Shown: piece by piece, positions 36,041 through 44,421 of the stretch
Layout: every line of letters begins with the position of its first letter
Numbering within the stretch: the stretch's first letter is position 1
Origin: Dehalococcoidia bacterium UBA1328
GTDB lineage: Bacteria > Chloroflexota > Dehalococcoidia > Lucifugimonadales > Lucifugimonadaceae
Assembly (NCBI GenBank): GCA_002306815.1
Contig: DBTA01000022.1
Coordinates: forward strand, 121,474 to 185,473
Reading direction: 5' to 3'
Length of the DNA: 64,000 nt
The notes under the pieces: model-generated
The model's input: the letters and a program-made list of their open reading frames with translations, nothing else
Database searches by the model: none
What the model was told of the DNA's origin: nothing
Translations under genes and position numbers: made by a program

Positions 36041-37234
36041 CTATTGAGGTATCTGTGCGGGATCGAATGGAACTGGAGTAGGTGTAGGAAGCAACGCAGA
36101 TAGGCGAACCTGTGCATTCACCCAATCAAAAATTTCGCTATCCAAAACCATGTGAAGATCAAAATTCGAACGTTCTTCGTTGAAAAAAATCGTCATGCCA
36201 CGTGTGGTGAGTGCTTCGAAGTTTTCAGGATCAACTTCTCGAGCATCTTGAACCTCTTCAATGATCAGGTAGCTCCACCAGTTGTTCTCCTCGTCAAATC
36301 TAGGAGAACTTGGTGTCCGTACTGGCAACAGTCGGTTCTCGTCACCGTCAAGACCAAACAAAAGTGCGTCGATTTCGGGGTGAACTCCGAACGGAGCCCA
36401 GCCGCGGTCGCCTAGATCACGACGATAGTTCGGATCCTCTGTATGTGTCGCTACGATGTTTTCGATATCCATACCCGCAATGAGATCTCGCTCAAGAGCC
36501 CGACGCTCATCGGGGTCATTGTCGAGCTTGATGATCTCGTACATGTGAACCTGCGCCTGGACACGTGGGATCGTGTCGGCGACAACGTCACGAAGGCGTT
36601 CTTTGAACATGCTCTTTCGGATGAAATCGCGAAAGACTTTTTCTTCAATACCTATTCGGTGGATGAACTGGCGTTTCGCTTCTTCGACGTTGTCCTGGTA
36701 CTCCTCTGACTCGCGCTCTGCGACAGTAACTGCGACGAAACCGAGAATCGAGTCGAGTCGTTCGTCGACCTCTTCAGATGAGACCGTAATTCCGTGTTTG
36801 GGAGCTAACTGGAAAGCTAGCTCATTTTCCTGCAAAGTTTGCAGAGCATCGAAAAGCGAATTTCCAATTTCGAAAGGGACGCCCAGGTTTTCACTCATGC
36901 GCTGGTTAAAGCGGATGAAGTTCACCACATCACCACGAGTGTATTCAGTGTCTTCGACACGAAGCGCCAGTTCTCGAGGCGGGAACACGTAATTCTCGAA
37001 GTATGCGTAAACCGGAATCGCAAGAAGTCCGATCAGGATCAAGATGCCTACGAAGATAAACGGGCGAGATTTCGCCTGTTGAACCTGTTTTTCCTGAACC
37101 ATCTGGCGGCGAGTTTTGCCACCGCGAACAGTGATGCTGCGTCGTCCTGCTTCGTAATCAGGAATCGGCGTCGGCTCTACCGATGGCTGCTCTTGACCAT
37201 CTTTGAGGTCTTGGCTTGTATCTTCTGTGGACAT
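36041..37234 (-). CDS. PpiC/SurA-type peptidylprolyl isomerase, membrane-anchored
   Basis: The 397-residue protein has a 55-residue cytoplasmic basic N-terminus, one membrane helix (about 58-78), then an extracytoplasmic SurA-like helical domain (80-230). A parvulin-like segment starting QVHMYEIIKLDNDPDERRALE (about 231-330) contains DLGDRGWAPFG. Acts as folding helper of exported proteins. It sits between rpsR and hom on the same strand. Parvulin active-site residues are only partly recognisable, so chaperone-only activity is possible. Confidence 0.8.
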   Translation of the reverse strand: MSTEDTSQDLKDGQEQPSVEPTPIPDYEAGRRSITVRGGKTRRQMVQEKQVQQAKSRPFIFVGILILIGLLAIPVYAYFENYVFPPRELALRVEDTEYTRGDVVNFIRFNQRMSENLGVPFEIGNSLFDALQTLQENELAFQLAPKHGITVSSEEVDERLDSILGFVAVTVAERESEEYQDNVEEAKRQFIHRIGIEEKVFRDFIRKSMFKERLRDVVADTIPRVQAQVHMYEIIKLDNDPDERRALERDLIAGMDIENIVATHTEDPNYRRDLGDRGWAPFGVHPEIDALLFGLDGDENRLLPVRTPSSPRFDEENNWWSYLIIEEVQDAREVDPENFEALTTRGMTIFFNEERSNFDLHMVLDSEIFDWVNAQVRLSALLPTPTPVPFDPAQIPQ

Positions 37235-37321
37235 TTTCGGCGCTTAGGATTGGTACGGCCGGAAACGTTTGATAAAAAAATTTCCGGCCCTGACTAACTT
37301 TGGGAGATCACTGAGAAGAGA

Positions 37322-37831
37322 CTACTTCTCTTGTTCATCAGAATCCGACTCGGACTCTGAATCTGAGGCTTCCTCAGATTCTTCAGATGAAACGTCTTCA
37401 GATGTCGTTTCGGTTTCTTTTGTTTCTTCAGATTCGGCCTGTTCAGCAGCTTCTGCCCTTGGGGCTTCGGTAGTTTCAACAGTTGCCTCTGTAGTCTCTT
37501 CAGACTCCTCGGCCTTGGTCTCTTCGTCGTCGGAAACCTTAGTGTTTGTGGCTACAGTGCCAGTCACACGAGTGTGTCCCGGGGCATAAGGAAGGAGTGC
37601 CAGATGTCGCGCACGCTTGATAGCGATGGTCAGGTTGCGATGGCACTTCGCGCAGTTGCCAGATTTCTTACCTGCCTCGATTTGACCACGGTCGGTGATA
37701 AAGCGGCGGATACTAGAAATATCTTTGTAGTCGACAGTCGACTCTTTGCAGAAACACTGGCGGCGTCGGCGACCGCCGCGACGGAAAGGTGGGCGGCTGC
37801 CAACGGCTTGTGGGGTTCGGGGGGTTGTCAT
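37322..37831 (-). CDS. rpsR: Ribosomal protein S18 with long acidic C-terminal tail
   Basis: Residues 1-85 are a standard S18 with zinc-type cysteines C26, C28, C60 and C63 (CFCKE, CAKCHRN) and the RNA-binding NLTIAIKRARHLALLPYA. S18 normally ends there. Here about 84 further residues follow, almost all Glu, Ser, Thr, Asp and Ala, with no basic residues except rare Lys. The tail is in frame with a clear stop at 37322. Cotranscribed with ssb and rpsF, the usual rpsF-ssb-rpsR order. Confidence 0.93.
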   Translation of the reverse strand: MTTPRTPQAVGSRPPFRRGGRRRRQCFCKESTVDYKDISSIRRFITDRGQIEAGKKSGNCAKCHRNLTIAIKRARHLALLPYAPGHTRVTGTVATNTKVSDDEETKAEESEETTEATVETTEAPRAEAAEQAESEETKETETTSEDVSSEESEEASDSESESDSDEQEK

Positions 37832-37898
37832 TTTTTACCTCGCGGAAAGGACAGTGGAGCGACAAAACGACTTGCTAGGTTCACTCCAAAGGAAACTG

Positions 37899-38354
37899 CT
37901 ACCAGGGCAGTTCCTCCACGTCTTCTGATGGGTTGCTTGCAGCAGGAGGCTGGTTTCCAGATGCACTAGGTCCTCCTGAGTAAGATTGGGCTTCTGGTGG
38001 AGCACCCGCTCCTGAAGGATCTCCACCTGGCGAATCCAAGAAGATAACCCTGAAAGCGGTAACTTCGAGTGAAGTACGCGCTTCTCCAGATGCAGTTGTG
38101 TAGTTGCTTGTCGAAAGCCTTCCGTCAACAAAAACTCGTCGACCCTTGGCCAGGTACTGGTTTACCGACTCTGCCTGGCGTTGCCATGCTGTAACTCGGA
38201 ACCATTCTGTCTCTTCGGTCCACTCACCATTCTGGTCACGCCTGTTGTTGTTCACAGCCAGGCTGAAACTGGTGACTGGTGTACCGGTCGGGGTGTAACG
38301 CATTTCAGGATCGTTACCGGCCCGACCTATGAGAAGTATCTGATTAAGACTCAA
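37899..38354 (-). CDS. ssb: Single-stranded DNA-binding protein
   Basis: The ~151-residue SSB has an OB fold (SLNQILLIGRAGNDPEMRY, WFRVTAWQRQAESVNQYLAKG) and a Gly/Ser/Pro-rich linker. It ends in the acidic tip EDVEELPW, the partner-docking tail, here with LPW in place of IPF. The frame is open to a TTG at 38381, but the TTG at 38354 yields the conserved N-terminus. It lies between rpsF and rpsR. Confidence 0.93.
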   Translation of the reverse strand: MSLNQILLIGRAGNDPEMRYTPTGTPVTSFSLAVNNNRRDQNGEWTEETEWFRVTAWQRQAESVNQYLAKGRRVFVDGRLSTSNYTTASGEARTSLEVTAFRVIFLDSPGGDPSGAGAPPEAQSYSGGPSASGNQPPAASNPSEDVEELPW

Positions 38355-38389
38355 TTGACATTCATCCGTGTGTGGGTACAAGCCAGACT

Positions 38390-38707
38390 CTACTCGGTTG
38401 CGTCTGCAGCGACAACCGGTTTTATCTGTTCACGAACGAGGAGATGTCGAATAATCGACTGGTCGGCATCGATTGCTCGCTCGAGTTCTGGAGCTTTCGT
38501 GCCATCAAGTTCGAAGTTCGCCTGAAGGTAGAAACCCTCGGTGTTCTTCTGAATCGGGTAGGCGAGCGTGCGCTTGCCCCAAACGTCGGTGCTTGATACT
38601 TCGCCACCGGCATCTGTCACAAGAGATGTGACTTTCTCAAGGGATTCGGTGCCCTGCTCTTCTCCAGCATCGCCACCAAGAATCCAGACTAATTCGTACT
38701 TTCTCAA
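38390..38707 (-). CDS. rpsF: Ribosomal protein S6
   Basis: About 105 residues with RKYELVWILGG at the start, WGKRTLAYPIQKNTEGFY in the middle and IIRHLLVRE at the end, as in S6, the S18 partner in the 30S platform. The frame extends to 38758, but the TTG at 38707 behind GGTGA gives the usual N-terminus. First gene of the rpsF-ssb-rpsR unit. Confidence 0.93.
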   Translation of the reverse strand: MRKYELVWILGGDAGEEQGTESLEKVTSLVTDAGGEVSSTDVWGKRTLAYPIQKNTEGFYLQANFELDGTKAPELERAIDADQSIIRHLLVREQIKPVVAADATE

Positions 38708-38841
38708 CGATTCACCGTGTTCTTTATAAATTTGCTCGAAACCAATGTAGTTTATCACGGTATTGCCGCGCGTCAGCCCTTATTTTCTCGGCTTGATGCA
38801 CCAGTTCCAAGCGAGTTGGCACAAGACCAGATTAAAACGCT

Positions 38842-40086
38842 TTAGGAATCCAATCCTGGTACAGGGAATTTGGAAGCAAACTTCGCTACTTCAGTCCCCA
38901 GTCGCTCCAGACGACTCTCGTTGTCGTGAGACTTGAGAGCTTCGAGGATGTATCCGGCAACGTGCTCCATGTCCGACACATCAAGTTCTCGTGAAGTCAG
39001 CGCAGGTGTACCAATGCGGATCCCGGAAGTAACCATTGGCGATTCAGGATCGAATGGAATTGTGTTCTTGTTTACAACGAGTCCAGCAGAAATCAGCGCA
39101 GACTCCGCGTCACGACCGGTAAGTCCAATCGGTCGCGTGTCGACTAGCATCATGTGATTCTCGGTTCCGCCCGCAACAATTCTCAAACCGCCAGCTGCGA
39201 GTCCACTGGAAAGCGCCTTCGAGTTTTGAACTACTTGGTGAGCATATTCCTTAAACTCAGGCTGCATTGCTTCTTTATAGGCCACTGCTTTGCCTGCAAT
39301 CGCGTGCTCCATTGGACCACCTTGCATGCTTGGGAAGACTGCCGAGTTGTACTTGCGTCGAAACTCTTTCGTTGTGAGAGCCATAGCGCCGCGAGGACCT
39401 CTCAGCGTTTTGTGAGTCGTGCTGGTAACGATGTCTGCATATTTGACCGGTGACGGGTGAGCGCCACCGGCAATTAGTCCGGCAATGTGCGCCATATCTA
39501 CTAACAAATAGGCTCCAACAGCGTCTGCAATTTCTCGGAATCGCTTGAAGTCTATCTGCATCGGGTAAGCGGTGTACCCGGCAATGATGATAGCGGGCTT
39601 AAACTCTGCAGCGTGTTTTTGGAGTGCGTCGTAATCCAAAGACTCTGTGTCGGGATCAACTCCGTAGTGTCCGAACTCATACAACCTTCCAGAAAAGTTG
39701 ACCGGTGAACCGTGAGTAAGATGACCACCGTGGTCAAGCGACATTGCCATGATCCGATCACCGGGATTTGCGAGAGCGAAAAACGCCGCCATATTTGCCT
39801 GTGATCCGGAATGCGGTTGGACGTTGGCGTGCTCGGCTGCAAACAATTCCTTCGCACGATCGATGGCGAGTTGTTCGCTTACATCCACGTTTTCACAGCC
39901 GGCATAATATCGTCGCCCCGGATATCCTTCTGCGTACTTGTTGGTGAGAATTGAACCACCTGTTGCGAGAACAGCGACGCTGGTGTAGTTCTCTGAGGCG
40001 ATCATTACCAGTTGATCGCGCTGGCGACGTTGTTCGTTTTCGATTACCTGCGCGATTTCAGGATCAAAACTGGCGAGGGACGGCAT
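38842..40086 (-). CDS. glyA: Serine hydroxymethyltransferase
   Basis: The ~414-residue PLP enzyme interconverts serine and glycine and charges tetrahydrofolate. The PLP Lys is in TSTTHKTLRGPRG. Other signatures are QLVMIASENYTS, NKYAEGYPGRRYYAGCE and PHSGSQANMAAFF. The ATG at 40086 with GGAG five bases upstream is preferred to an in-frame start at 40140. No glycine riboswitch is visible upstream. Confidence 0.97.
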   Translation of the reverse strand: MPSLASFDPEIAQVIENEQRRQRDQLVMIASENYTSVAVLATGGSILTNKYAEGYPGRRYYAGCENVDVSEQLAIDRAKELFAAEHANVQPHSGSQANMAAFFALANPGDRIMAMSLDHGGHLTHGSPVNFSGRLYEFGHYGVDPDTESLDYDALQKHAAEFKPAIIIAGYTAYPMQIDFKRFREIADAVGAYLLVDMAHIAGLIAGGAHPSPVKYADIVTSTTHKTLRGPRGAMALTTKEFRRKYNSAVFPSMQGGPMEHAIAGKAVAYKEAMQPEFKEYAHQVVQNSKALSSGLAAGGLRIVAGGTENHMMLVDTRPIGLTGRDAESALISAGLVVNKNTIPFDPESPMVTSGIRIGTPALTSRELDVSDMEHVAGYILEALKSHDNESRLERLGTEVAKFASKFPVPGLDS

Positions 40087-40296
40087 GGATGCTCCGTTAT
40101 AGCAATGGCTGCCCGAACACCACGGCGACGAGCAAATCAATCAAGGGTGGGTAGTCAGTATTTAGGACACGATTCCGAGCCAGTGCTTAAGTCTATAACT
40201 GGCTTCCACAAATCGGTTGTTTACTTTTCAGGAAGCGAGAGTCCTCCGAATTCTCTGTCACTCTATATTATGAGATGTCTTCAACCCTGTGAGCAT

Positions 40297-40327
40297 CCGT
40301 TCACATGATCTACTGGACGGTTTTTTT
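40297..40327 (+). terminator. Intrinsic terminator directly in front of the PIG-L gene
   Basis: CCGTTCA (40297-40303) pairs with TGGACGG (40314-40320, one G-U) around a 10-base loop, followed by seven T. The T-run ends one base before the GGGAG ribosome site of the next gene. No plus-strand gene precedes it, so it may be an attenuator; a TATATT near 40264 could be the -10 of a short leader. Confidence 0.65.
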
Positions 40328-40338
40328 CGGGAGATTCC

Positions 40339-41091
40339 ATGACATACCCTTTTTCGACACCACAAGAGGTGACGAAATACGAAGTGATCGACGAAGTTCC
40401 AGCGCGGGCAATAGTGATATTTGCCCATCCGGATGATGCTGAAATCGGTGCGGGTGCAACCGCGGCATTATGGGCGTCCCAAGGTTGCGAAATAACGTAT
40501 GTTCAATGCACTACCGGCAGCAGCGGTAGCAACGACACTTCAATGACTTCTGAACAAATCGTCGGCATCCGCGCTTCGGAGCAACGCGCTGCCGCCGATG
40601 TAATTGGTGTTAGCGATATCGTGGTTCTCGATCATCCCGATGGCGAACTCGAAGCAGACCGCGTGTTCCTTGGTGAGGTTGTTCACGCCTTACGGAAGTA
40701 TCGCCCCGAAGTGGTCTTGACCCACGACCAGCATCGAATTCACGGATTTCAACATCGAGACCATCGAAATGTTGGGATCACTGTTCAGGACGCGGTGTAC
40801 CCGTACGCTCGTGACCATTTGCACTTCCCGGAGCAGCTGGTCGATGGGATTGAACCGTACAAAGTGAAACACTTATTCTTCTGGGGCACGGATATACCAG
40901 ATGTGCTCGTCGACGTGTCGGACTCGGTGGACACTAAGATTTCTGCTCTTGCAAATCACGAGAGTCAACTGCCGGGTCTTTCGTTCGGATCAGATATGGA
41001 TGTGCGTTTGCGAAAACGACATTCGGACGCTGCCGCAGGATACGGATTCAAATACGGCGAAGCCTTCCGCCGCTTAACCGCCCGGACTTAA
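40339..41091 (+). CDS. PIG-L/LmbE-family N-deacetylase
   Basis: The 250-residue zinc enzyme has IFAHPDDAEIGAGA (zinc ligands His, Asp, Asp) and a later HRDHRNVG with the third ligand. PIG-L enzymes deacetylate N-acetylglucosaminyl groups, for example MshB and BshB of low-molecular-weight thiol synthesis, and GlcNAc-PI. The substrate is open. The ATG is preceded by GGGAG, itself one base after an intrinsic terminator. It is followed 12 bases later by the CpsB-like phosphatase. Confidence 0.87.
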   Translation: MTYPFSTPQEVTKYEVIDEVPARAIVIFAHPDDAEIGAGATAALWASQGCEITYVQCTTGSSGSNDTSMTSEQIVGIRASEQRAAADVIGVSDIVVLDHPDGELEADRVFLGEVVHALRKYRPEVVLTHDQHRIHGFQHRDHRNVGITVQDAVYPYARDHLHFPEQLVDGIEPYKVKHLFFWGTDIPDVLVDVSDSVDTKISALANHESQLPGLSFGSDMDVRLRKRHSDAAAGYGFKYGEAFRRLTART

Positions 41092-41103
41092 CTGGAATAG
41101 CGC

Positions 41104-41967
41104 TTGCCACGAGTCGACATACACGCTCATATATTGCCTGGTTTGGGTGATGGTCCAACAACGGTGGAAGAAAGCCTTGAAATGGCTCGCATGGCAGCGC
41201 GAGATGGAACAGGCATCATTGTCGCTACGCCTCACTATCGGGATATGGAGTTGGAACAACAAACACCCGGAATCATTCTTGAACTGGCCGACACGCTGGA
41301 TGCCGAGCTTAGGCGAGACACACAGCGAAGAAATTCACCAGCTGCAAGAATTCTCACCGGAATGGTGCATCGACTCGATACCAGCTTGCAGGATCTGGTC
41401 GACTCCGAAAACGCGGTGACTCTTAACCGATCAAGGTTTATTCTCGTCGAGCCGCTGTTCACTCGTCTACCGTCTTACGTGGATGAGATGATCGGGCGTT
41501 TGCTTACACAACGATTGGTCCCAGTGATTGCGCATCCAGAACGAAACATTGAATTTCAACGCAATCCGAAGCGCTTACAACTTATGGTCGAAGATGGCGT
41601 GATGGTTCAACTGGCGTCAGGAAGCATCATGGGCAGAAATGGTCCGGGTGCACGACGGGCAGCTGAACAATTCATCAGGCGTGGCATCGCTCACGTGGTG
41701 GCGTCAGAAATGCATAGTTCTCGTGCACCTCGATCTCCGCTTCTAACCGGAGCGTTCGAAATAGTTTCCGGATGGGTTGGCGAGGACGAAGCGATCGACT
41801 TGTTCGAAACAAACCCTGACATGATGCTTGAGGGGCGCACACCTCAACTACGGGAACGAGAGAGTCGACATCGACTACACAAAATAATACCAAGTGTCCC
41901 GAGCTTCGAGATCGAAAACTCGATTCCAGAGCGCACACGGCGCAAATGGCAACGTCGATTCCGTTAA
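41104..41967 (+). CDS. CpsB/CapC-family PHP-type tyrosine-protein phosphatase
   Basis: The 287-residue metal-dependent phosphohydrolase has VDIHAHILPGLGDGP at the N-terminus, IIVATPHYRDME, PVIAHPERNIEF and VVASEMHSS. These His/Asp clusters build the trinuclear site of the PHP fold. CpsB proteins dephosphorylate the capsule tyrosine kinase and control polysaccharide export. No kinase gene is seen here. In family members the last motif reads ASDxH; SEMH here is slightly unusual. It starts with TTG and ends next to the convergent PAP2 gene. Confidence 0.8.
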   Translation: MPRVDIHAHILPGLGDGPTTVEESLEMARMAARDGTGIIVATPHYRDMELEQQTPGIILELADTLDAELRRDTQRRNSPAARILTGMVHRLDTSLQDLVDSENAVTLNRSRFILVEPLFTRLPSYVDEMIGRLLTQRLVPVIAHPERNIEFQRNPKRLQLMVEDGVMVQLASGSIMGRNGPGARRAAEQFIRRGIAHVVASEMHSSRAPRSPLLTGAFEIVSGWVGEDEAIDLFETNPDMMLEGRTPQLRERESRHRLHKIIPSVPSFEIENSIPERTRRKWQRRFR

Positions 41968-41968
41968 G

Positions 41969-42556
41969 CTACGCAGCTGACAAGCCGCGGATAAGCCTTA
42001 CAAAGGTTGTGACCAACGGCTCCAAGAACCGTCGAAGGTAGGTTGTGAAGCTGTAAACGGCGATTCCGACTAATGCACCACCAATGATGTCAGTCGGGTA
42101 AAAAACTCCGGCATATAAACGGGAAAACCCGAATAGGGTTGCCGCCGCATACATCCACCATCCGAACTTCCGATTGATTACCCATGCGGCAGTAGACGCG
42201 GCGAACCCGACTGCGACGGGATTTGCAGGAAATGAAGGATCGGTCGGGGGGTAGAACAAAAGGTTCAACTGATCGCCATATTCCACAAACGGACGAGCGC
42301 GATCAAGCGTGATGTTGAAGAGCCAGACAACCACATTGGCAATCGACAGTGCACCTATGCCGACCAACATTTGTACCTGGTAGCGGACTCTCTCGGCAGG
42401 TGCATTACCAGAAAACCACAAACCGAACATTCCAAGTGAGAAAACAAGCGGCATCAGGTAATCGCTAGCGGCAATTCGCATAAGGTCGTCAAACGCTTTG
42501 AAGCTGCCGGAAAATCCGTTCAACCAAATTACGATTTCGGCCTCGAAGGCGGTCAC
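41969..42556 (-). CDS. PAP2-superfamily membrane protein without catalytic residues
   Basis: The 195-residue protein has five to six helices and the three PAP2 motif positions, but each key residue is changed. Motif 1 KxxxxxxRP is NITLDRARP (Lys to Asn81). Motif 2 PSGH is PANP (His to Pro113). Motif 3 SRxxxxxHxxxD is SRLYAGVFYPTD (His to Phe152). Arg and Asp remain. It therefore should not hydrolyse phosphate and may bind lipid phosphates or be a scaffold. Its GTG start overlaps the TGA of the upstream gene (GTGA). Confidence 0.78.
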   Translation of the reverse strand: MTAFEAEIVIWLNGFSGSFKAFDDLMRIAASDYLMPLVFSLGMFGLWFSGNAPAERVRYQVQMLVGIGALSIANVVVWLFNITLDRARPFVEYGDQLNLLFYPPTDPSFPANPVAVGFAASTAAWVINRKFGWWMYAAATLFGFSRLYAGVFYPTDIIGGALVGIAVYSFTTYLRRFLEPLVTTFVRLIRGLSAA

Positions 42557-43188
42557 TTACCAGCCCTCCCAGAAAACAATTTGAACACACTCCAGTCGTC
42601 TGCAACCTCCATGATCGAGTTCCAGACTTGAGGAATGTCTGTTCTAAAATTGCCGTAAGAAATCGGCAAGTTTGATAAGAATGATCGTCGTTTGAGCCCT
42701 TCGAGTCCATCGTCCTCGTAGCTGCTCAAATATTCTTCCTCGCTCGCGCCACCAACTGATACTGCAAGAATTTTCAAACTAATGGCACCACCGATCGCAG
42801 AAGTAGCGAAAGCGGTCAAAGTTGCGAGTGAAAACCAGATCGCCTGCTTGATGCCATCTAGACCACCATGAATGTCATTAACATTGCGCGCACCGGCAAG
42901 CTCGTGCCAAGCGGCGGTGCCCCACTGGCGAGTGGTTGAGTCGGCCTCAACACTTCCTACAGCCCATGGTCCTTCGACCCATAGCGGCTGGGTGAAGAAA
43001 ATCACCGCTCCGGTAAGAATTAACGCGACGCCCAGCAATCGCGTTACCCCAGCGTGAGGGGTAAGCCAGAGTCCTCGAATCCCGGAATTGGCAGTGGTTA
43101 TTTGGATTGTTCCAAGGCTAGCCAGAAATGCAAACAGGAAGTAATGCCCGGCGAACAGATCACGAACCGTGTACAGGTCGATATTCAA
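42553..43188 (-). CDS. Membrane protein of unknown function
   Basis: The 211-residue protein has about three membrane helices (about 14-32, 47-66, 115-145), with a hydrophilic loop between the second and third and a soluble ~65-residue C-terminus. I do not recognise a family. The 4-base overlap with the PAP2-like gene implies joint translation, so both may form a membrane complex. The start is TTG. Confidence 0.65.
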   Translation of the reverse strand: MNIDLYTVRDLFAGHYFLFAFLASLGTIQITTANSGIRGLWLTPHAGVTRLLGVALILTGAVIFFTQPLWVEGPWAVGSVEADSTTRQWGTAAWHELAGARNVNDIHGGLDGIKQAIWFSLATLTAFATSAIGGAISLKILAVSVGGASEEEYLSSYEDDGLEGLKRRSFLSNLPISYGNFRTDIPQVWNSIMEVADDWSVFKLFSGRAGK

Positions 43189-43265
43189 CTATTCGATCCT
43201 CTCTGGTCGCGAATTACTGATCGGGGAAACCCTGAGACGTCGAACTCTGGCGAACCAATAACCCA

Positions 43266-44201
43266 CTACCCGCCAGATGGGGTGACCATGGTGCACCAAT
43301 CAGAGTAGGTATCGTTATCTCCAACCACAGTAGAAAAGTACAAATCTTGCAACTGCTTGGTGACAGGACCTGTCTCACCATCACCAATTGCTCGATTGTC
43401 GAGTTCGCCGACTGACGTCAGGTGTGCCGCCGTTCCAGTCAGGAATACTTCATCAGCCAGATACAGCTCGGATCGATGCATCGGACGCTGAACAACGTCG
43501 ACTCCAAGTTCATCCTTGGCCAGCTGAATTACCGAATCTCGGGTAATTCCTAACAAGCAATTATCTGTCTCTGAAGGAGTGGTGATCACACCGTCTCGGA
43601 TCATAAATAGGTTCTCACCAGATCCTTCCGATACGGTTCCGTTTTGGTTCAACAGGATTGCTTCGTCGAAACCGGCAGCGAGAGCTTCGGTTTTGGCAAG
43701 AATGCTAGTTGTGTAAAGACCTGAAATCTTGACGCCCGTAGGCATCGAAGAGTCCATTGGCCGTCGCCACGAAGAAGTCTGGCATTTCAGAGGGCGGCTG
43801 TTGTCAATGTATGACCCGAATGGGACGATGACGAGCGTAAATTCGTCTTCGACAGAGTTCAGGTTCAGGTTGGCGACAAGCTGTTCGCCCTTAAAAGCAA
43901 GCGGCCGGATGTAAACGTCTTCGGAAAAGCCGTTCTTCTCCAGGAGATCAGTCGTGATTTTGCATAGATCAGCAACTGAGTACGGCAGGTTGATTCGAAG
44001 AATCTGACACCCTCGAATCAGTCGCTCGTAATGCTCGCGCAGCCTGAAAATAACGACCTTCCCAAGTCGCTCATTCCAGTTACCACGAATACCTTCAAAA
44101 ACAGCCGTACCGTAGTGCAATGCGTGAGTCTTGACGCCTACCACAGCCTCCTCTTCGGGAACTTGCTTCCCGCCGAGGAATGCCCAGGTCTGTTGCGTCA
44201 T
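43266..44201 (-). CDS. ilvE: Branched-chain amino acid aminotransferase
   Basis: The 311-residue fold-type IV PLP enzyme carries out the last step of valine, leucine and isoleucine synthesis. It has HALHYGTAVFEGIRGNW near the N-terminus, the PLP Lys likely in GVKISGLYTT, and EAILLNQNGTVSEGSGENLF, the class IV signature. This complements the ilv-leu operon and cimA elsewhere in the window. It appears to stand alone, with 220 bases of plain spacer upstream. Confidence 0.93.
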   Translation of the reverse strand: MTQQTWAFLGGKQVPEEEAVVGVKTHALHYGTAVFEGIRGNWNERLGKVVIFRLREHYERLIRGCQILRINLPYSVADLCKITTDLLEKNGFSEDVYIRPLAFKGEQLVANLNLNSVEDEFTLVIVPFGSYIDNSRPLKCQTSSWRRPMDSSMPTGVKISGLYTTSILAKTEALAAGFDEAILLNQNGTVSEGSGENLFMIRDGVITTPSETDNCLLGITRDSVIQLAKDELGVDVVQRPMHRSELYLADEVFLTGTAAHLTSVGELDNRAIGDGETGPVTKQLQDLYFSTVVGDNDTYSDWCTMVTPSGG

Positions 44202-44421
44202 GATCTATCTCCTAAATATGCAACAACGCCCGCTGTAACTGTTGATCCGGTATCGGAGACACAGTTACCGCGAGCGTGTCAACTCAAATATGTAGCTGCA
44301 CCCACAATGGCGAGCGATCAACTCGACTAATCGCCAATTATACGAACGACCGGGCAAGCAACAAGACCAATTCGCGCGTCAGCACGATTAGTTGTCTGGT
44401 CGCTGCACGATGTTGTTCTAA

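Noticed and set aside
40087..40296. Glycine riboswitch before glyA
   Set aside because: No tandem glycine aptamer features could be found in the upstream sequence on the minus strand.
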